The notes under the pieces: model-generated
What the model saw: only the letters and a program-made list of their open reading frames with translations
Told to the model about the DNA's origin: nothing
Database searches by the model: none
Translations under genes and position numbers: made by a program
Assembly (NCBI GenBank): GCA_017533565.1
Contig: JAFXHU010000010.1
Coordinates: 1 to 52,926, forward strand
Length of the DNA: 52,926 nucleotides
Direction: 5' to 3'
Origin: Clostridia bacterium
GTDB lineage: Bacteria; Bacillota; Clostridia; Oscillospirales; CAG-272
In this document: positions 33,492-42,600 of the stretch, piece by piece
Layout of the letters: every line of letters starts with the position of its first letter
Numbering within the stretch: position 1 is the first letter of the stretch

Positions 33492-35603
33492 TCAAAGCAA
33501 AAGCGAGAAGCGAAGCTTTCCGCGAATCATATCCGCCTCCTCAAGGCGGACACGTATTTTATCCCCGAGGCGGTATATCACACTACCCGCGCGGAGGGTT
33601 CGGTTTCCCTCGTCATACAAGAAAAGCCCCGGCATTTCGGATATAGGTATGAGTCCCTCACAGGTATTTTCAAGCTCGGCAAACATACCGAAGGAGGTGA
33701 TTGAGCAGACCACAGCATCAAACTCCTCGCCGATAAAGCGGGACATATAGAGCGTTTTGTAAAGGCTTTCAATACGCCTTTCCGCGCCGAGGGCGCGAAG
33801 CTCCGCATCGGTTGCCGCGACGGCGGCTCTTTTGGCATAGGATTTGTATGCGTCGGGGCGCTTTCCCTCCAGCAAAACGCGGTGAATAATACGGTGCGTT
33901 GCAAGGTCGGACAGGCGGCGTATCGGCGAGGTAAAGTGACAGTAATAATCAAGCGAAAGACCGAAATGCGGCGAGCGAATTTCCGAGTATTTCGCCTTCG
34001 CCATCGAGCGCAAGAGAGTATATGACACGGGAGCAAGAAGCCCTCTTTGCTCCGCAATACCCAAAAGACGGGAAAGCGTGTCGGTGTCAACCTTGTCGCG
34101 CGAAATTACCGACGTGTCAAAGCCGAGATTGTGTACGAAAAGCAGAAAATCCTCCATTTTATCGGCGGGCGGCTCGTCATGCACGCGGTAAACGCAGGGT
34201 ATTTCCTTCTCCGACAAAAGCCTCGCAACCGCTTCGTTTGCCGTAAGCATAAACTGCTCTATCATTCTCTCGGCAACGCCACGCTCGCGCCTTTCGATAC
34301 CGACGGGATTTCCCTCCCCGTCGAGCAAAATCTCGCTCTCGGCTACCTCCATTTCAAGATAGCCGCGCTTTTCCGCCTTTTTGTAAAGAACTGTGTACAA
34401 TTCGTGCATTCGCTTTATAAGCGGCAAAACAGGCTTATATTTAACACGGGTGGCTGCATCCGCCCTGTTTTCAAGTATTTTATTAACCTCCGAATACACT
34501 CCGCGAACACGCGAATTGATTATGGACGGAAGGATTTTGGTTTTGATGATTTCGCCGTTTTTATCAAGCGTTATAACTGCGCTGACGGCGTATTTGTCCT
34601 CTCCCGCGTTAAGCGAGCATACACCGTTTGAAAGCACGGGCGGAAGCATCGGCACTACCTTGTCAGTAAAGTAAACGCTCGTGCCGCGGCTCATAACCGC
34701 ACGGTCAAGCGGGGTCTTTTCGCGCACGTAGCTCGCAACGTCGGCAATATGAACGTAAAGACGCCAGCCCTCGCCGCTTTTGACCACGGAAACGGCGTCG
34801 TCAAGGTCCTTTGCCCCCTCGCCGTCAATCGTCATTATCGTTAGACCGTCAAATCTTTCGCGCCCCTGCTCCGACAACGGCTCTCGCGCAACGCGCTCCG
34901 CCTCGCAAAGCTCCTCGGGCGTAAAATCGGTGGGTATGCCGCTTTCTATAAGCACAGCCTCGTAATTTGCCTTCATAGAAAAGGTATCGCCAAGCACGGC
35001 GGTGATTTTCGCCTCCGGTATATAGCCGCGAAGGACGGTTGCCGCAACCTTGTCACCGTCAACAGCTCCCGCCGTATCGCTTACGGTCGGCCGTATTCCT
35101 ATTCGCGTGTCGTCGGGCAAAATATAATATTTATCGGGTATGCGCCGCCTTCCGCGAAAATGCGACGGCTCGTGTATAAGCGTGCCGACGAGCGTGGTAA
35201 CGCCGTATTCGACGATTTTTACAACCCGCCCCTCGGTTTTGATTTCTCCGCCCGCGCGGCGGTAGGTGTGATATACCACCTCTACGAGGTCGCCGTGTAT
35301 TGCGCCGCCCGTTTTGTCCTCGGGAATAAAAATATCGCACGCCTCGCCCTCAACCGTAACGAAGCCAAAGCCGCTTTTCGAGCCTGAAAACAAGCCTCTT
35401 GCGCGAATTTCGTCACGCTGTGGCGTTTGGCTTACCCTTGCGCGCCGTCCGCCGTCGGTTTTTACGCTTATTTTCGCGCCGTCAAAGCTCACTCCGCTTT
35501 TTCCAAGCTCCGCCTTTATCCGCTGAAGGCTCTTTTCCTTGCCCTTTCTTTTATGGACGTTTCTTTTAGTAAATTTGTTAAAATTCTTTTTGTTGTTCTT
35601 CAT
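33492..35603 (-). CDS. rnr: Ribonuclease R
   Basis: 703 aa processive 3'-5' exoribonuclease able to degrade structured RNA. Order: a Lys-rich N-terminus (MKNNKKNFNKFTKRNVHKRKGK), cold-shock-type OB domains (GFGFVTVEGE..., about 75-230), the RNB catalytic domain with the aspartate cluster in DGEGAKDLDDAVSV and the FTSPIRRLSDLATHR segment, and a C-terminal S1 domain (SITSFGMFAELENTCEGLIP). No ribosome-binding site precedes the ATG at 35603. It lies downstream of secG, separated by a terminator that must be read through or bypassed by another promoter. Confidence 0.95.
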   Translation of the reverse strand: MKNNKKNFNKFTKRNVHKRKGKEKSLQRIKAELGKSGVSFDGAKISVKTDGGRRARVSQTPQRDEIRARGLFSGSKSGFGFVTVEGEACDIFIPEDKTGGAIHGDLVEVVYHTYRRAGGEIKTEGRVVKIVEYGVTTLVGTLIHEPSHFRGRRRIPDKYYILPDDTRIGIRPTVSDTAGAVDGDKVAATVLRGYIPEAKITAVLGDTFSMKANYEAVLIESGIPTDFTPEELCEAERVAREPLSEQGRERFDGLTIMTIDGEGAKDLDDAVSVVKSGEGWRLYVHIADVASYVREKTPLDRAVMSRGTSVYFTDKVVPMLPPVLSNGVCSLNAGEDKYAVSAVITLDKNGEIIKTKILPSIINSRVRGVYSEVNKILENRADAATRVKYKPVLPLIKRMHELYTVLYKKAEKRGYLEMEVAESEILLDGEGNPVGIERRERGVAERMIEQFMLTANEAVARLLSEKEIPCVYRVHDEPPADKMEDFLLFVHNLGFDTSVISRDKVDTDTLSRLLGIAEQRGLLAPVSYTLLRSMAKAKYSEIRSPHFGLSLDYYCHFTSPIRRLSDLATHRIIHRVLLEGKRPDAYKSYAKRAAVAATDAELRALGAERRIESLYKTLYMSRFIGEEFDAVVCSITSFGMFAELENTCEGLIPISEMPGLFLYDEGNRTLRAGSVIYRLGDKIRVRLEEADMIRGKLRFSLLL

Positions 35604-35671
35604 AAGATTATTTTGTGTAGGGAATTAAAAATTACACCGATAAAGTCACAAGCGTCTTTAAATGAAAAAAG

Positions 35672-35697
35672 AAAAACGGAAGTTTCCTTCCGTTTTA
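35672..35697 (-). terminator. Intrinsic terminator between secG and rnr
   Basis: AAAACGGAAG and CTTCCGTTTT form a 10-bp stem with a TTTC loop (GAAA on the transcribed minus strand), directly after the secG stop and followed by a T-rich run on the minus strand. It may attenuate rather than fully stop transcription into rnr. Confidence 0.82.
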
Positions 35698-35699
35698 TC

Positions 35700-35999
35700 T
35701 TAGCTGAACAGGCTTCCCCATTCACCGAGGTTCTTCCAATAATCGATAGCGTTACCTGCGGTGTAATCGGGCTGTATAACGTATGCGGCAATTACAGCAA
35801 CGCCGAACACGATAGCCGCAACTACGGTCCACTTGAACCAAAGCTTATCGGTGCCACCTTTCTTCTCTCTGCCAAGGAAGGTTTCGCTTCCGCCGGCAAT
35901 AGTGCTTGAAAGTCCTTCGTCAGCAGACTTTTGGAACACAACCGCGATAACGATGAAGAGAGCAGCAAGGAGCAGAACCGCCAAAAGAACGTAAATCAT
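35700..35999 (-). CDS. secG: Preprotein translocase subunit SecG
   Basis: 99 aa small subunit of the SecYEG channel. Two membrane helices (about 2-22 and 53-75) flank the conserved cytoplasmic loop, where FQKSADEGLSSTIAGGSETFLG matches the QKG..GLSGAI.GG.ETFFG pattern of SecG. The C-terminal extension (QPDYTAGNAIDYWKNLGEWGSLFS) is longer than usual. The order secG-rnr is common in Firmicutes. GAAAGGAAACC precedes the ATG. Confidence 0.9.
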   Translation of the reverse strand: MIYVLLAVLLLAALFIVIAVVFQKSADEGLSSTIAGGSETFLGREKKGGTDKLWFKWTVVAAIVFGVAVIAAYVIQPDYTAGNAIDYWKNLGEWGSLFS

Positions 36000-36069
36000 T
36001 TCAGGTTTCCTTTCAAATTTCGGTTATTGAAACAGCCCAAATAAAGGGCACACTTACAATCATAGCGAT

Positions 36070-36098
36070 ATTCTATCATATTAAAAGCAAAAATGCAA
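36070..36098 (-). promoter_or_regulatory. Sigma-A promoter for secG
   Basis: On the minus strand TTGCAT (36093-36098) and TAGAAT (36070-36075), 17 bases apart. The leader contains a small GCCC-TTTATTT-GGGC hairpin. Confidence 0.82.
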
Positions 36099-36213
36099 TA
36101 GGTTTTTGAGATTTTTTTTATTTTTTAAAATAAGTTCACAAAACGCTGTGCCTTGTATATTGTCGTCCCCGCCAAAATTGCTTGTGCAAATTGCCCTTTT
36201 GCGCCCGCGGGCG

Positions 36214-36242
36214 TTGACTTTGTGCGTGAATAACCCTACAAT
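36214..36242 (+). promoter_or_regulatory. Sigma-A promoter for the heparinase-like gene cluster
   Basis: TTGACT (36214-36219) and TACAAT (36237-36242), 17 bases apart, giving a leader of about 115 bases before the first ATG at 36364. No cre site or other operator is obvious. The gap 36000-36363 holds this and the divergent secG promoter. Confidence 0.8.
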
Positions 36243-36363
36243 AGGGGTGGTTGGCGCGCACACGCTCGCACGCATTATGCACGGGCAGGCGGCGCGGAGA
36301 AATACAGCCGCAAAAAGCAAGCTATTAAGAAGCTATCAACAAGCAAAGGATTTGGAGAGAATT

Positions 36364-38181
36364 ATGAAGATTTTTCAGCAAAAAGGACTCTACAACGTAA
36401 AGGGAAAGGTTTTATCACGCGAGGATTTCAGGCTTTTTTCGGACGAGCCGAATTACGAATTCAATCCCAAGAGATTTGAGAAAACCGTAGCAAGCGCAGA
36501 AGCAATGCTGAAGGACGAGATACCGATGCTTCCCGCCTCACTTTACCGCGAATTTACCGTAAACGGTAACCGTGCAAATTACGAATCCCTTTTCTTTAAG
36601 CGCAGAAATATGGCTCTCACCCTCGCTCTCGCGGAATTTCACGAGAAAAAGGGCAGATTTACCGAAAAGCTTATGGACGCGGTTTGGGCGATAATGGAGG
36701 AATCCACCTGGATTTTGCCCGCGCACCTTTACACCTCGCCCTACGGCGCGAATATGACGCTCGGCCCGGTTTACAACTCCGAAAGAAGACACGGAATTGC
36801 GCTCTTCTCCGCTACGACGGCGGCGGTGCTTACCACCGTTTATCATTATGCGAAGGAGGCACTTGACGGCATAACCCCCATCATTTGCGAGAAAATGAAA
36901 TATACGATTCGCGAAAGGCTTATCATTCCGTTTATCGAATGCACCTACTGGTGGACGGGAGATGCGGGACAGCGCGTAAACAACTGGAATCCTTGGATAA
37001 TCTCCAACGTGCTTTATGCAACCGCCCTTATCGAGGATGACATCTACGTGAGAGAAAGAGTCGTGGAGCTTTCGGTAAGAAGGCTTGACAATTTCCTCAA
37101 CTGCTACCACCCCGACGGCGGCTGTGACGAAGGACCGAGCTATTGGGGCGCGGCGGGGGCTGCCCTTTTCGACTGCCTCGAGATTTTGGAGGATTTGACA
37201 AACGGCAAAATAACGATATACGACAGCGAGCTTGTTAAAAACATCGGCGAATATATTTACAAGGTTAATATCAACGGCAACAGATTTACGAACTTTGCCG
37301 ACTGTCCGCCGAAAACGCTGCCAAGCCCCGCTCTTCTTATCCGCTACGGCAAAAAATGCAATTCCCCCTTCCTCGTTTCCTTCGGAAAGAAGCTTTCCTG
37401 TCACGAGGAGAGCATAGTCCTTACGAGCCAGCCGTACAGAGGGCTTCGCACGGCTATCACCCCCGATATCGACGCGGAGTACTGTCCGATGCCGACGCAC
37501 ACCTACCTCCCCGACCTTAAGGTTATGACTGCAAGAGAGTCGGAGGATTCCGCAAAGGGAATATTCCTCGCGGCAAAGGGCGGAAACAACGGCGAAATGC
37601 ATAATCACAACGACGTAGGAAACTTTATGGTTTACTACGACGGAAATCCCGTAATTATCGACACGGGCGTGGGACAGTACACGAAGCAGACCTTCTCCCC
37701 GCAAAGATACGAGCTTTGGTTTATGCAGTCGGGCTACCACAACCTTCCCTCCTTTGACGGAGTTGACCAGAAGGACGGACCTCGCTTTGCATCAAGGGAC
37801 GAGGTATTCGACCCCGAAGCAAAATCCTTCAGTGCGGAGCTTGCGGGCGCGTATCCCGAGGGAGCGGAGCTTTCCTCCTTCCGCCGTCACGTTGCTCTTA
37901 CGGGCGGAAGGGTTACCGTCACCGATAAAATCACCCTCGCCGGCGAGAAGAAAATAGATATGCACCTTATGTCTGCGGTTCTGCCCGTAATAGACGGTGA
38001 CAAAATCCACCTTGCACAGGGCAGGACGCTTTACTACCCCGCGGACATTCTTTCTGCACGAATCGAGGAGTTTGACCCCGTGGGAATGAACACGAAATCC
38101 GCGTGGGGCACCGAGCGGCTTTGGCGCATTCATCTTACCGCCACGGCAAGCGAAATCGAATACACGCTTACTGTGGAATAA
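36364..38181 (+). CDS. Heparinase II/III family protein, copy 1
   Basis: 605 aa polysaccharide-lyase-type protein. An alpha/alpha toroid (about 60-330) carries NNWNPW (near 205) and DGGCDEGPSYW (about 251-261), where by analogy with heparinase II the tyrosine would be catalytic. A beta-sandwich follows, with the signature GNNGEMHNHNDVGNF (H413, H415) and the block QTFSPQRYELWFMQS. Family enzymes cleave uronic-acid-containing chains by elimination. There is no signal peptide, so it would act inside the cell on imported oligosaccharides. The start at 36364 follows GGAGAGAATT; the frame extends to 36106 but upstream sequence is promoter and leader. First of three tandem paralogues. Confidence 0.9.
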   Translation: MKIFQQKGLYNVKGKVLSREDFRLFSDEPNYEFNPKRFEKTVASAEAMLKDEIPMLPASLYREFTVNGNRANYESLFFKRRNMALTLALAEFHEKKGRFTEKLMDAVWAIMEESTWILPAHLYTSPYGANMTLGPVYNSERRHGIALFSATTAAVLTTVYHYAKEALDGITPIICEKMKYTIRERLIIPFIECTYWWTGDAGQRVNNWNPWIISNVLYATALIEDDIYVRERVVELSVRRLDNFLNCYHPDGGCDEGPSYWGAAGAALFDCLEILEDLTNGKITIYDSELVKNIGEYIYKVNINGNRFTNFADCPPKTLPSPALLIRYGKKCNSPFLVSFGKKLSCHEESIVLTSQPYRGLRTAITPDIDAEYCPMPTHTYLPDLKVMTARESEDSAKGIFLAAKGGNNGEMHNHNDVGNFMVYYDGNPVIIDTGVGQYTKQTFSPQRYELWFMQSGYHNLPSFDGVDQKDGPRFASRDEVFDPEAKSFSAELAGAYPEGAELSSFRRHVALTGGRVTVTDKITLAGEKKIDMHLMSAVLPVIDGDKIHLAQGRTLYYPADILSARIEEFDPVGMNTKSAWGTERLWRIHLTATASEIEYTLTVE

Positions 38182-38215
38182 GACAACAATTGTTTACAAA
38201 ATTTCAAAAAGCACA

Positions 38216-38288
38216 GGGGCGTGTTAAGCTTCGCCCCCTTAAAATTTACATTATTCACGGAGCGGGTGCGGCGTTTTTGCACCCTTTT
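38216..38288 (+). promoter_or_regulatory. Two hairpins between heparinase copies 1 and 2, the second terminator-like and next to the start codon
   Basis: GGGGCG/CGCCCC at 38216-38237 encloses a 10-base loop. GGGTGC (38264-38269) pairs with GCACCC (38279-38284) and is followed by TTTT, ending 8 bases before the copy 2 ATG. An ATTGTTTACA motif lies at 38189. This may be an attenuator or a stability element. Confidence 0.6.
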
Positions 38289-38296
38289 AAAGTAAA

Positions 38297-40156
38297 ATGA
38301 AAGTGTTTAGAGAAAGAAAAATCAACGCGCGGGGAAAGGTCCTTTCCCGCGAAGAATTCAAGCCCTTCATAGACGAGGGCAACACGCTTTTTCTTGAGGA
38401 AAGAATGGGCGCGGTGTTAAAAAAAGCGGAGTCGTATCTTGAAAAAGAGCCGACAGTAATTCCGCTTTCCGCCTTTCGCAAGTATATGGAGGAGGGGCAA
38501 ATACAGCCCTACTCAACCCCTTGGGCGGATAGGCTTAACGGTCTTTTCAACCTTGGCATTGCGGAGGCGTTTGAGGGTAAGGGCAGATTTACCGAAAGGC
38601 TTTGCGACTACGTATGGGCAACGCTTGAGATGGCAAGCTGGGTGCTTCCCGAGCATACCGTGCACGCGCCCTACGGCGTGACGAAGGTCCCCGCGGCGGT
38701 TGGCGAGAAATACGTACACGCGCTTGAGCTTGGCTCGATATACCTTGCCGCCAATCTTGCTACGGTTTATTATTATAACAAGGATGCGCTTTATTCCTTC
38801 TCTCCGATTATTTGCCAAAGAATCGAATACGAGCTACGCCAAAGAATTATTCTCCCCTACGTAAGCTGCAGCTTTACCTGGGAGGGAGAGCTTGGAAACC
38901 GCGTAAACAATTGGTGTCCTTGGAACGTATCGAATATTCTTTTGATTACGGCAATAATCGAGAAGGATATGCAGCTACGCGAGAGGACGGTCGAGAAGGC
39001 ACTCTCGCATCTTGACAACTTTATCAACTCATATAAGCCGGACGGCGGCTGTGAGGAGGGTCCGACCTATTGGGGCGCGGCGGCAGGCTCGCTTTTCGAC
39101 GCTCTTGAAACGCTTTACGATATGTCGGGCGGAAAAATCAACGTTTTCGACGAGCCGCTTATCCGCGAGATGGGCGAGTACATTGCAAAATTCAGAATTG
39201 CGAAAAACCGCTTCGTCAACTTTGCCGATTCGAGCGCAAGCTGTAACCCCGACGGTGAGCTTCTTGTGCGCTACGGCAAAAAATGCGGCTCGGAAATCCT
39301 CGTTGCATTCGGCAGAATTATGTCCAAAACCGAAGCCGAGGAAATTCATTTCAGACACCCCTACCGAAGCATTCGCAGGTTAATGACCCCAATTTACCGA
39401 GGTGAAAGGCAGGAAAAGGCGGCGAAAAGCGTTTATTTCCCCGACCTTCAGGTGATGATAGAGCGAGAGAGCGAGGACCCCGAGTGCGGCCTCCTGCTTG
39501 CAATCAAGGGCGGCAGCAACGGCGAGTTTCATAACCACAACGACGTCGGCAGCTTTATCGTCTATGACGGCGGCGCGCCGCTTCTTATCGATGCGGGAGT
39601 CGGGGCATACACCCGCCAAACCTTTTCCCCGCAAAGATACGAGCTTTGGTTTATGCAATCGAATTATCACAACGTTGCAATGTTTGATAACGTTGGACAG
39701 CGCGAGGGCGCGCAATACGCCGCAAGCAGCGTGTGCTATAATGCGAAGGAGCGAAGCCTTTTCGTTGACGTAACGGGCGCATATCCCCCCGAGGCGGGCG
39801 TTAAGTCCTACAAAAGGACGGCGGCACTCGGCGAGGGCAAGGTCACAGTCCACGACGAGATTTCGCTCGACGGGGAGCGAGAGATAGACCTCGTATTTCT
39901 CGTGCCGAGAATGCCCGAAATCATTTCCGAGTGCGAGGTTATGCTCGCGGGCGAAAGAAGGCTTGAATTCCACGGCACGGGATACGAAAACGGAAAGGAC
40001 GGCAATCCCGAAGGGTCGCGCCGCTTTACCGCGGAAATTGAGGAATTTAACCCCGTGGGAATGAATACGGTGTCTATGTGGGGCACGGAAAAGCTTTGGC
40101 GTATTCATATAAGAACGGTGGCAAGCGCCGCCGAGATAACCGTAACCGTATCTTAA
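38297..40156 (+). CDS. Heparinase II/III family protein, copy 2
   Basis: 619 aa, same architecture as copy 1: toroid with NNWCPW and GGCEEGPTYW, then a beta-sandwich with GSNGEFHNHNDVGSF and QTFSPQRYELWFMQS. It is the most divergent of the three around residues 60-140 (for example AFRKYMEEGQIQPYSTPWADR where the others have SLYREF..GNRAN), which may change substrate binding. It has no signal peptide. The start matches the N-termini of both paralogues, yet no ribosome-binding site precedes it and a terminator-like hairpin ends 8 bases upstream. Copy 3 follows after 16 bases. Confidence 0.9.
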   Translation: MKVFRERKINARGKVLSREEFKPFIDEGNTLFLEERMGAVLKKAESYLEKEPTVIPLSAFRKYMEEGQIQPYSTPWADRLNGLFNLGIAEAFEGKGRFTERLCDYVWATLEMASWVLPEHTVHAPYGVTKVPAAVGEKYVHALELGSIYLAANLATVYYYNKDALYSFSPIICQRIEYELRQRIILPYVSCSFTWEGELGNRVNNWCPWNVSNILLITAIIEKDMQLRERTVEKALSHLDNFINSYKPDGGCEEGPTYWGAAAGSLFDALETLYDMSGGKINVFDEPLIREMGEYIAKFRIAKNRFVNFADSSASCNPDGELLVRYGKKCGSEILVAFGRIMSKTEAEEIHFRHPYRSIRRLMTPIYRGERQEKAAKSVYFPDLQVMIERESEDPECGLLLAIKGGSNGEFHNHNDVGSFIVYDGGAPLLIDAGVGAYTRQTFSPQRYELWFMQSNYHNVAMFDNVGQREGAQYAASSVCYNAKERSLFVDVTGAYPPEAGVKSYKRTAALGEGKVTVHDEISLDGEREIDLVFLVPRMPEIISECEVMLAGERRLEFHGTGYENGKDGNPEGSRRFTAEIEEFNPVGMNTVSMWGTEKLWRIHIRTVASAAEITVTVS

Positions 40157-40172
40157 AGGAGTTAATCAAATT

Positions 40173-41996
40173 ATGGGAGCAAGAATATTTGCGGATTCAA
40201 AAATAAGCGCGGAGGGAAAGGTTCTTCCTCTTTCGGAGTTCAAGCTTTATCTTGATATGCCCGAGTCAAAAATCCCCGAGGAAAACGCCGCGCGCATTAT
40301 CGCGGATGCGGAAGGGCTTCTTACCGAGGATATTCCCTTTATGCCGCTTTCACTCTACCGAGAGTTTTTTACAATCGGAAACCGCGCGAATTTTGAGGAT
40401 AGATTTTTCAAAAGGCGCACTATGGCGCTTACCCTCGCTATGGCGGAATACTGTGAGGGAAAGGGCAGATTTACCGACAAGCTTTGCGACGTCGTTTGGG
40501 CAATAACCGAGGAGTCCACCTGGATTTTGCCCGCGCACACGGCGCACTCCCCGTCTTACCCGGGAACGAGCGTGCCCGAGGTTTTCGGCAGCGAAAGGCT
40601 TCACGGCATAGACCTTTTTTCCGCGACCACGGCGGCAACCATGACCGCGGTTTACAGGTATGCGTCGGACGCGCTTAACAGCGTATCTCCGCTTATCACC
40701 GAAAGACTCGTTTACGAGATAAAAAACAGAGCCGTGCGCCCCTATATCAACACGCTTTTTTCCTGGACGGGAATGTACGGCAACCGCACGAACAACTGGA
40801 ATCCTTGGATAGTTTCAAACATCCTTTACGTCACCGCGCTTATCGAGGAGGATACGAGAGTCCGCACCGAGGTCGTAAAGCGCTCTATGAACTACCTTGA
40901 CAACTTTACGAGGTGGTATCACGGTGACGGCGGCTGTGACGAGGGCGCGGGCTATTGGTGGCACGCGGGCGGCTCGCTTTGGGATGCGCTCGAAACGATT
41001 TACGATATGACGGGCGGGGAAATCAGCGTGTTTGAGCATCCTCTCGTCCGTGCCATCGGCGAGTACGTGGCAAAGGTAAATATACATCAAAGGAATTTCG
41101 TGAATTTCGCCGACTGTCACAGAAGGATACACGCGGACGGGACGCTTCTTATGCGCTACGGAAAAAGGTGCGGCTCGGATATGCTCGTATCCTTTGGCGC
41201 GACGATGCGCGGGATTGTAAAGCCTACGCTCAACCCCTCCGCCCCCTACCGTTCAATCAAAAATATGTCAACGCCCATTCTCACCGAATTTCCGCCCGCG
41301 AGTGCGGCAACCTCCGCCTTCCTCGACGGCTTACAGGTTATGGTTCTTCGCGAAAGCAGTGACACGGGTGTGGGTATGTTCCTCGCCGCAAAGGGAGGCA
41401 ACAACGGTGAAAGCCACAACCACAATGACGTCGGAAGCTTCGTCGTCTATTACGGCGGAATGCCCGTGCTTATCGACGCGGGCGTGGGTCAATATACGAA
41501 GCAGACCTTCTCCCCGCAAAGATACGAGCTTTGGTTTATGCAGTCGAATTACCACAATCTCCCTACCTTCGGCGGCGTCGGAGAAATGCAGGGCGGAAAT
41601 TACGCGGCGGCAGACGTTGTCTTTGACGAAAGGGCAAGGACGCTTTCGCTCAACGTTACGGGCGCATATCCCGAAAAGGCGGAGCTTGAAGGCTACGTTC
41701 GCAAAATCGGTATGACGGACGGCACAGTAAGAATTTCGGAGAGCATAAGGCTTAAGAGAGAAAAGAAAATTTGCTTCCATTTTATGTCCCACGTGGCACC
41801 CGTGTTAAATAAACGCGGAGAAATCGCCCTTGCAGAGGGAAGAATCCTTCGCTATCCCGAAGCACTCGAATGCCAAATCGAGGAGTTTTATTCGGAGGGT
41901 CTAAACGCGAAGGCGGAATGGGGAAGCGAAAATCTTTGGCGTATTCACCTTTTCACCTCGGCAAAGGAATACGAAGGCGAGTTTACGGTCGAATAG
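40173..41996 (+). CDS. Heparinase II/III family protein, copy 3
   Basis: 607 aa. It shares with copy 1 the SLYREF(F/T).(I/N)GNRANFE..FFKRR segment, NNWNPWIVSN and QYTKQTFSPQRYELWFMQS. The presumed active-site segment differs: DGGCDEGAGYWWHAGGSLWD in place of EGPSYWGAAGAALFD, while the tyrosine is kept. The sandwich signature is GNNGESHNHNDVGSF. No signal peptide. AAAGGAG lies 11 bases before the ATG and overlaps the end of copy 2, so expression is probably coupled. It is convergent with the ABC transporter operon. Confidence 0.9.
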   Translation: MGARIFADSKISAEGKVLPLSEFKLYLDMPESKIPEENAARIIADAEGLLTEDIPFMPLSLYREFFTIGNRANFEDRFFKRRTMALTLAMAEYCEGKGRFTDKLCDVVWAITEESTWILPAHTAHSPSYPGTSVPEVFGSERLHGIDLFSATTAATMTAVYRYASDALNSVSPLITERLVYEIKNRAVRPYINTLFSWTGMYGNRTNNWNPWIVSNILYVTALIEEDTRVRTEVVKRSMNYLDNFTRWYHGDGGCDEGAGYWWHAGGSLWDALETIYDMTGGEISVFEHPLVRAIGEYVAKVNIHQRNFVNFADCHRRIHADGTLLMRYGKRCGSDMLVSFGATMRGIVKPTLNPSAPYRSIKNMSTPILTEFPPASAATSAFLDGLQVMVLRESSDTGVGMFLAAKGGNNGESHNHNDVGSFVVYYGGMPVLIDAGVGQYTKQTFSPQRYELWFMQSNYHNLPTFGGVGEMQGGNYAAADVVFDERARTLSLNVTGAYPEKAELEGYVRKIGMTDGTVRISESIRLKREKKICFHFMSHVAPVLNKRGEIALAEGRILRYPEALECQIEEFYSEGLNAKAEWGSENLWRIHLFTSAKEYEGEFTVE

Positions 41997-42137
41997 CCAA
42001 CGCAATCAAATCAAACGGGCTTAAAAATCCGCTTGAAATAAATCGGTTGACCGAATTTCATTTGAGCAAATCGGATAACGCAAATCGCATTCGAGAAAAA
42101 CGAGCAATTCAAGCCGAATATTAAGCCAAGGTATATA

Positions 42138-42172
42138 AAAAAAGCGGCGGACGCGAGTCCGTCGCTTTTCGC
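42138..42172. terminator. Intrinsic terminator between the heparinase cluster and the transporter operon
   Basis: AAAAGCGGCGGAC and GTCCGTCGCTTTT form a 13-bp stem with one G-T pair and a GCGA loop. A and T runs flank it, so it can serve both convergent transcripts. Confidence 0.88.
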
Positions 42173-42192
42173 TTTTGCGGCAGCCGTAGGCT

Positions 42193-42600
42193 TTAAGCAA
42201 GCCGCAAATAAAGTATCAAAAATATCACTCCGACAAGGGTGAAGCCCGAGCCGACGACGAGCAAGAAGGAATAGCCCTTCGGTCTGTTTTTATCCTTTCT
42301 TTCCTTGTAATCGGCAAATTTTTCATCCCTGTATATCCTCATACCCGGTATAAACGATCTTGCGGCAACGCTTAAGCCGTAGGAAAGAGTATCGAAAAAT
42401 CCCGTCGAGGATATCCAAACGAGCAAAAACACCATAATTCCGATTATTCCGGGAAGTGCGAAGGCATCCGACAGAATACCGAAAAGCTCCGCTGTCCCGT
42501 ATTCGGTGCTAAACGCTCCGCGAAGCAGAAGAAAGCAAAGGCTTGCGAAAGCGAAAATCAAAATCGCGGCACAGTATTTTACAACAGCTCTTTTATTCAC
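42193..42600 (-). CDS. DUF3899 family membrane protein
   Basis: About 135 aa from a GTG at 42600 that overlaps the end of the oppF-like gene by 8 bases. Three or four hydrophobic segments surround SDAFALPGIIGIMVFLLVWISSTGFFDTLSYGL, the pattern I associate with DUF3899, and a charged loop (RIYRDEKFADYKERKDKN) precedes the last helix. Function unknown. Coupling to the transporter operon is suggested by the overlap; the ribosome site is weak. A longer frame from 42711 lies inside the upstream gene and is not supported. Confidence 0.75.
   Translation of the reverse strand: MNKRAVVKYCAAILIFAFASLCFLLLRGAFSTEYGTAELFGILSDAFALPGIIGIMVFLLVWISSTGFFDTLSYGLSVAARSFIPGMRIYRDEKFADYKERKDKNRPKGYSFLLVVGSGFTLVGVIFLILYLRLA

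Noticed and set aside
36538-37740. 400-codon minus-strand frame
   Set aside because: Antisense to heparinase copy 1. Similar antisense frames occur opposite copies 2 and 3 because the paralogues share codon patterns.
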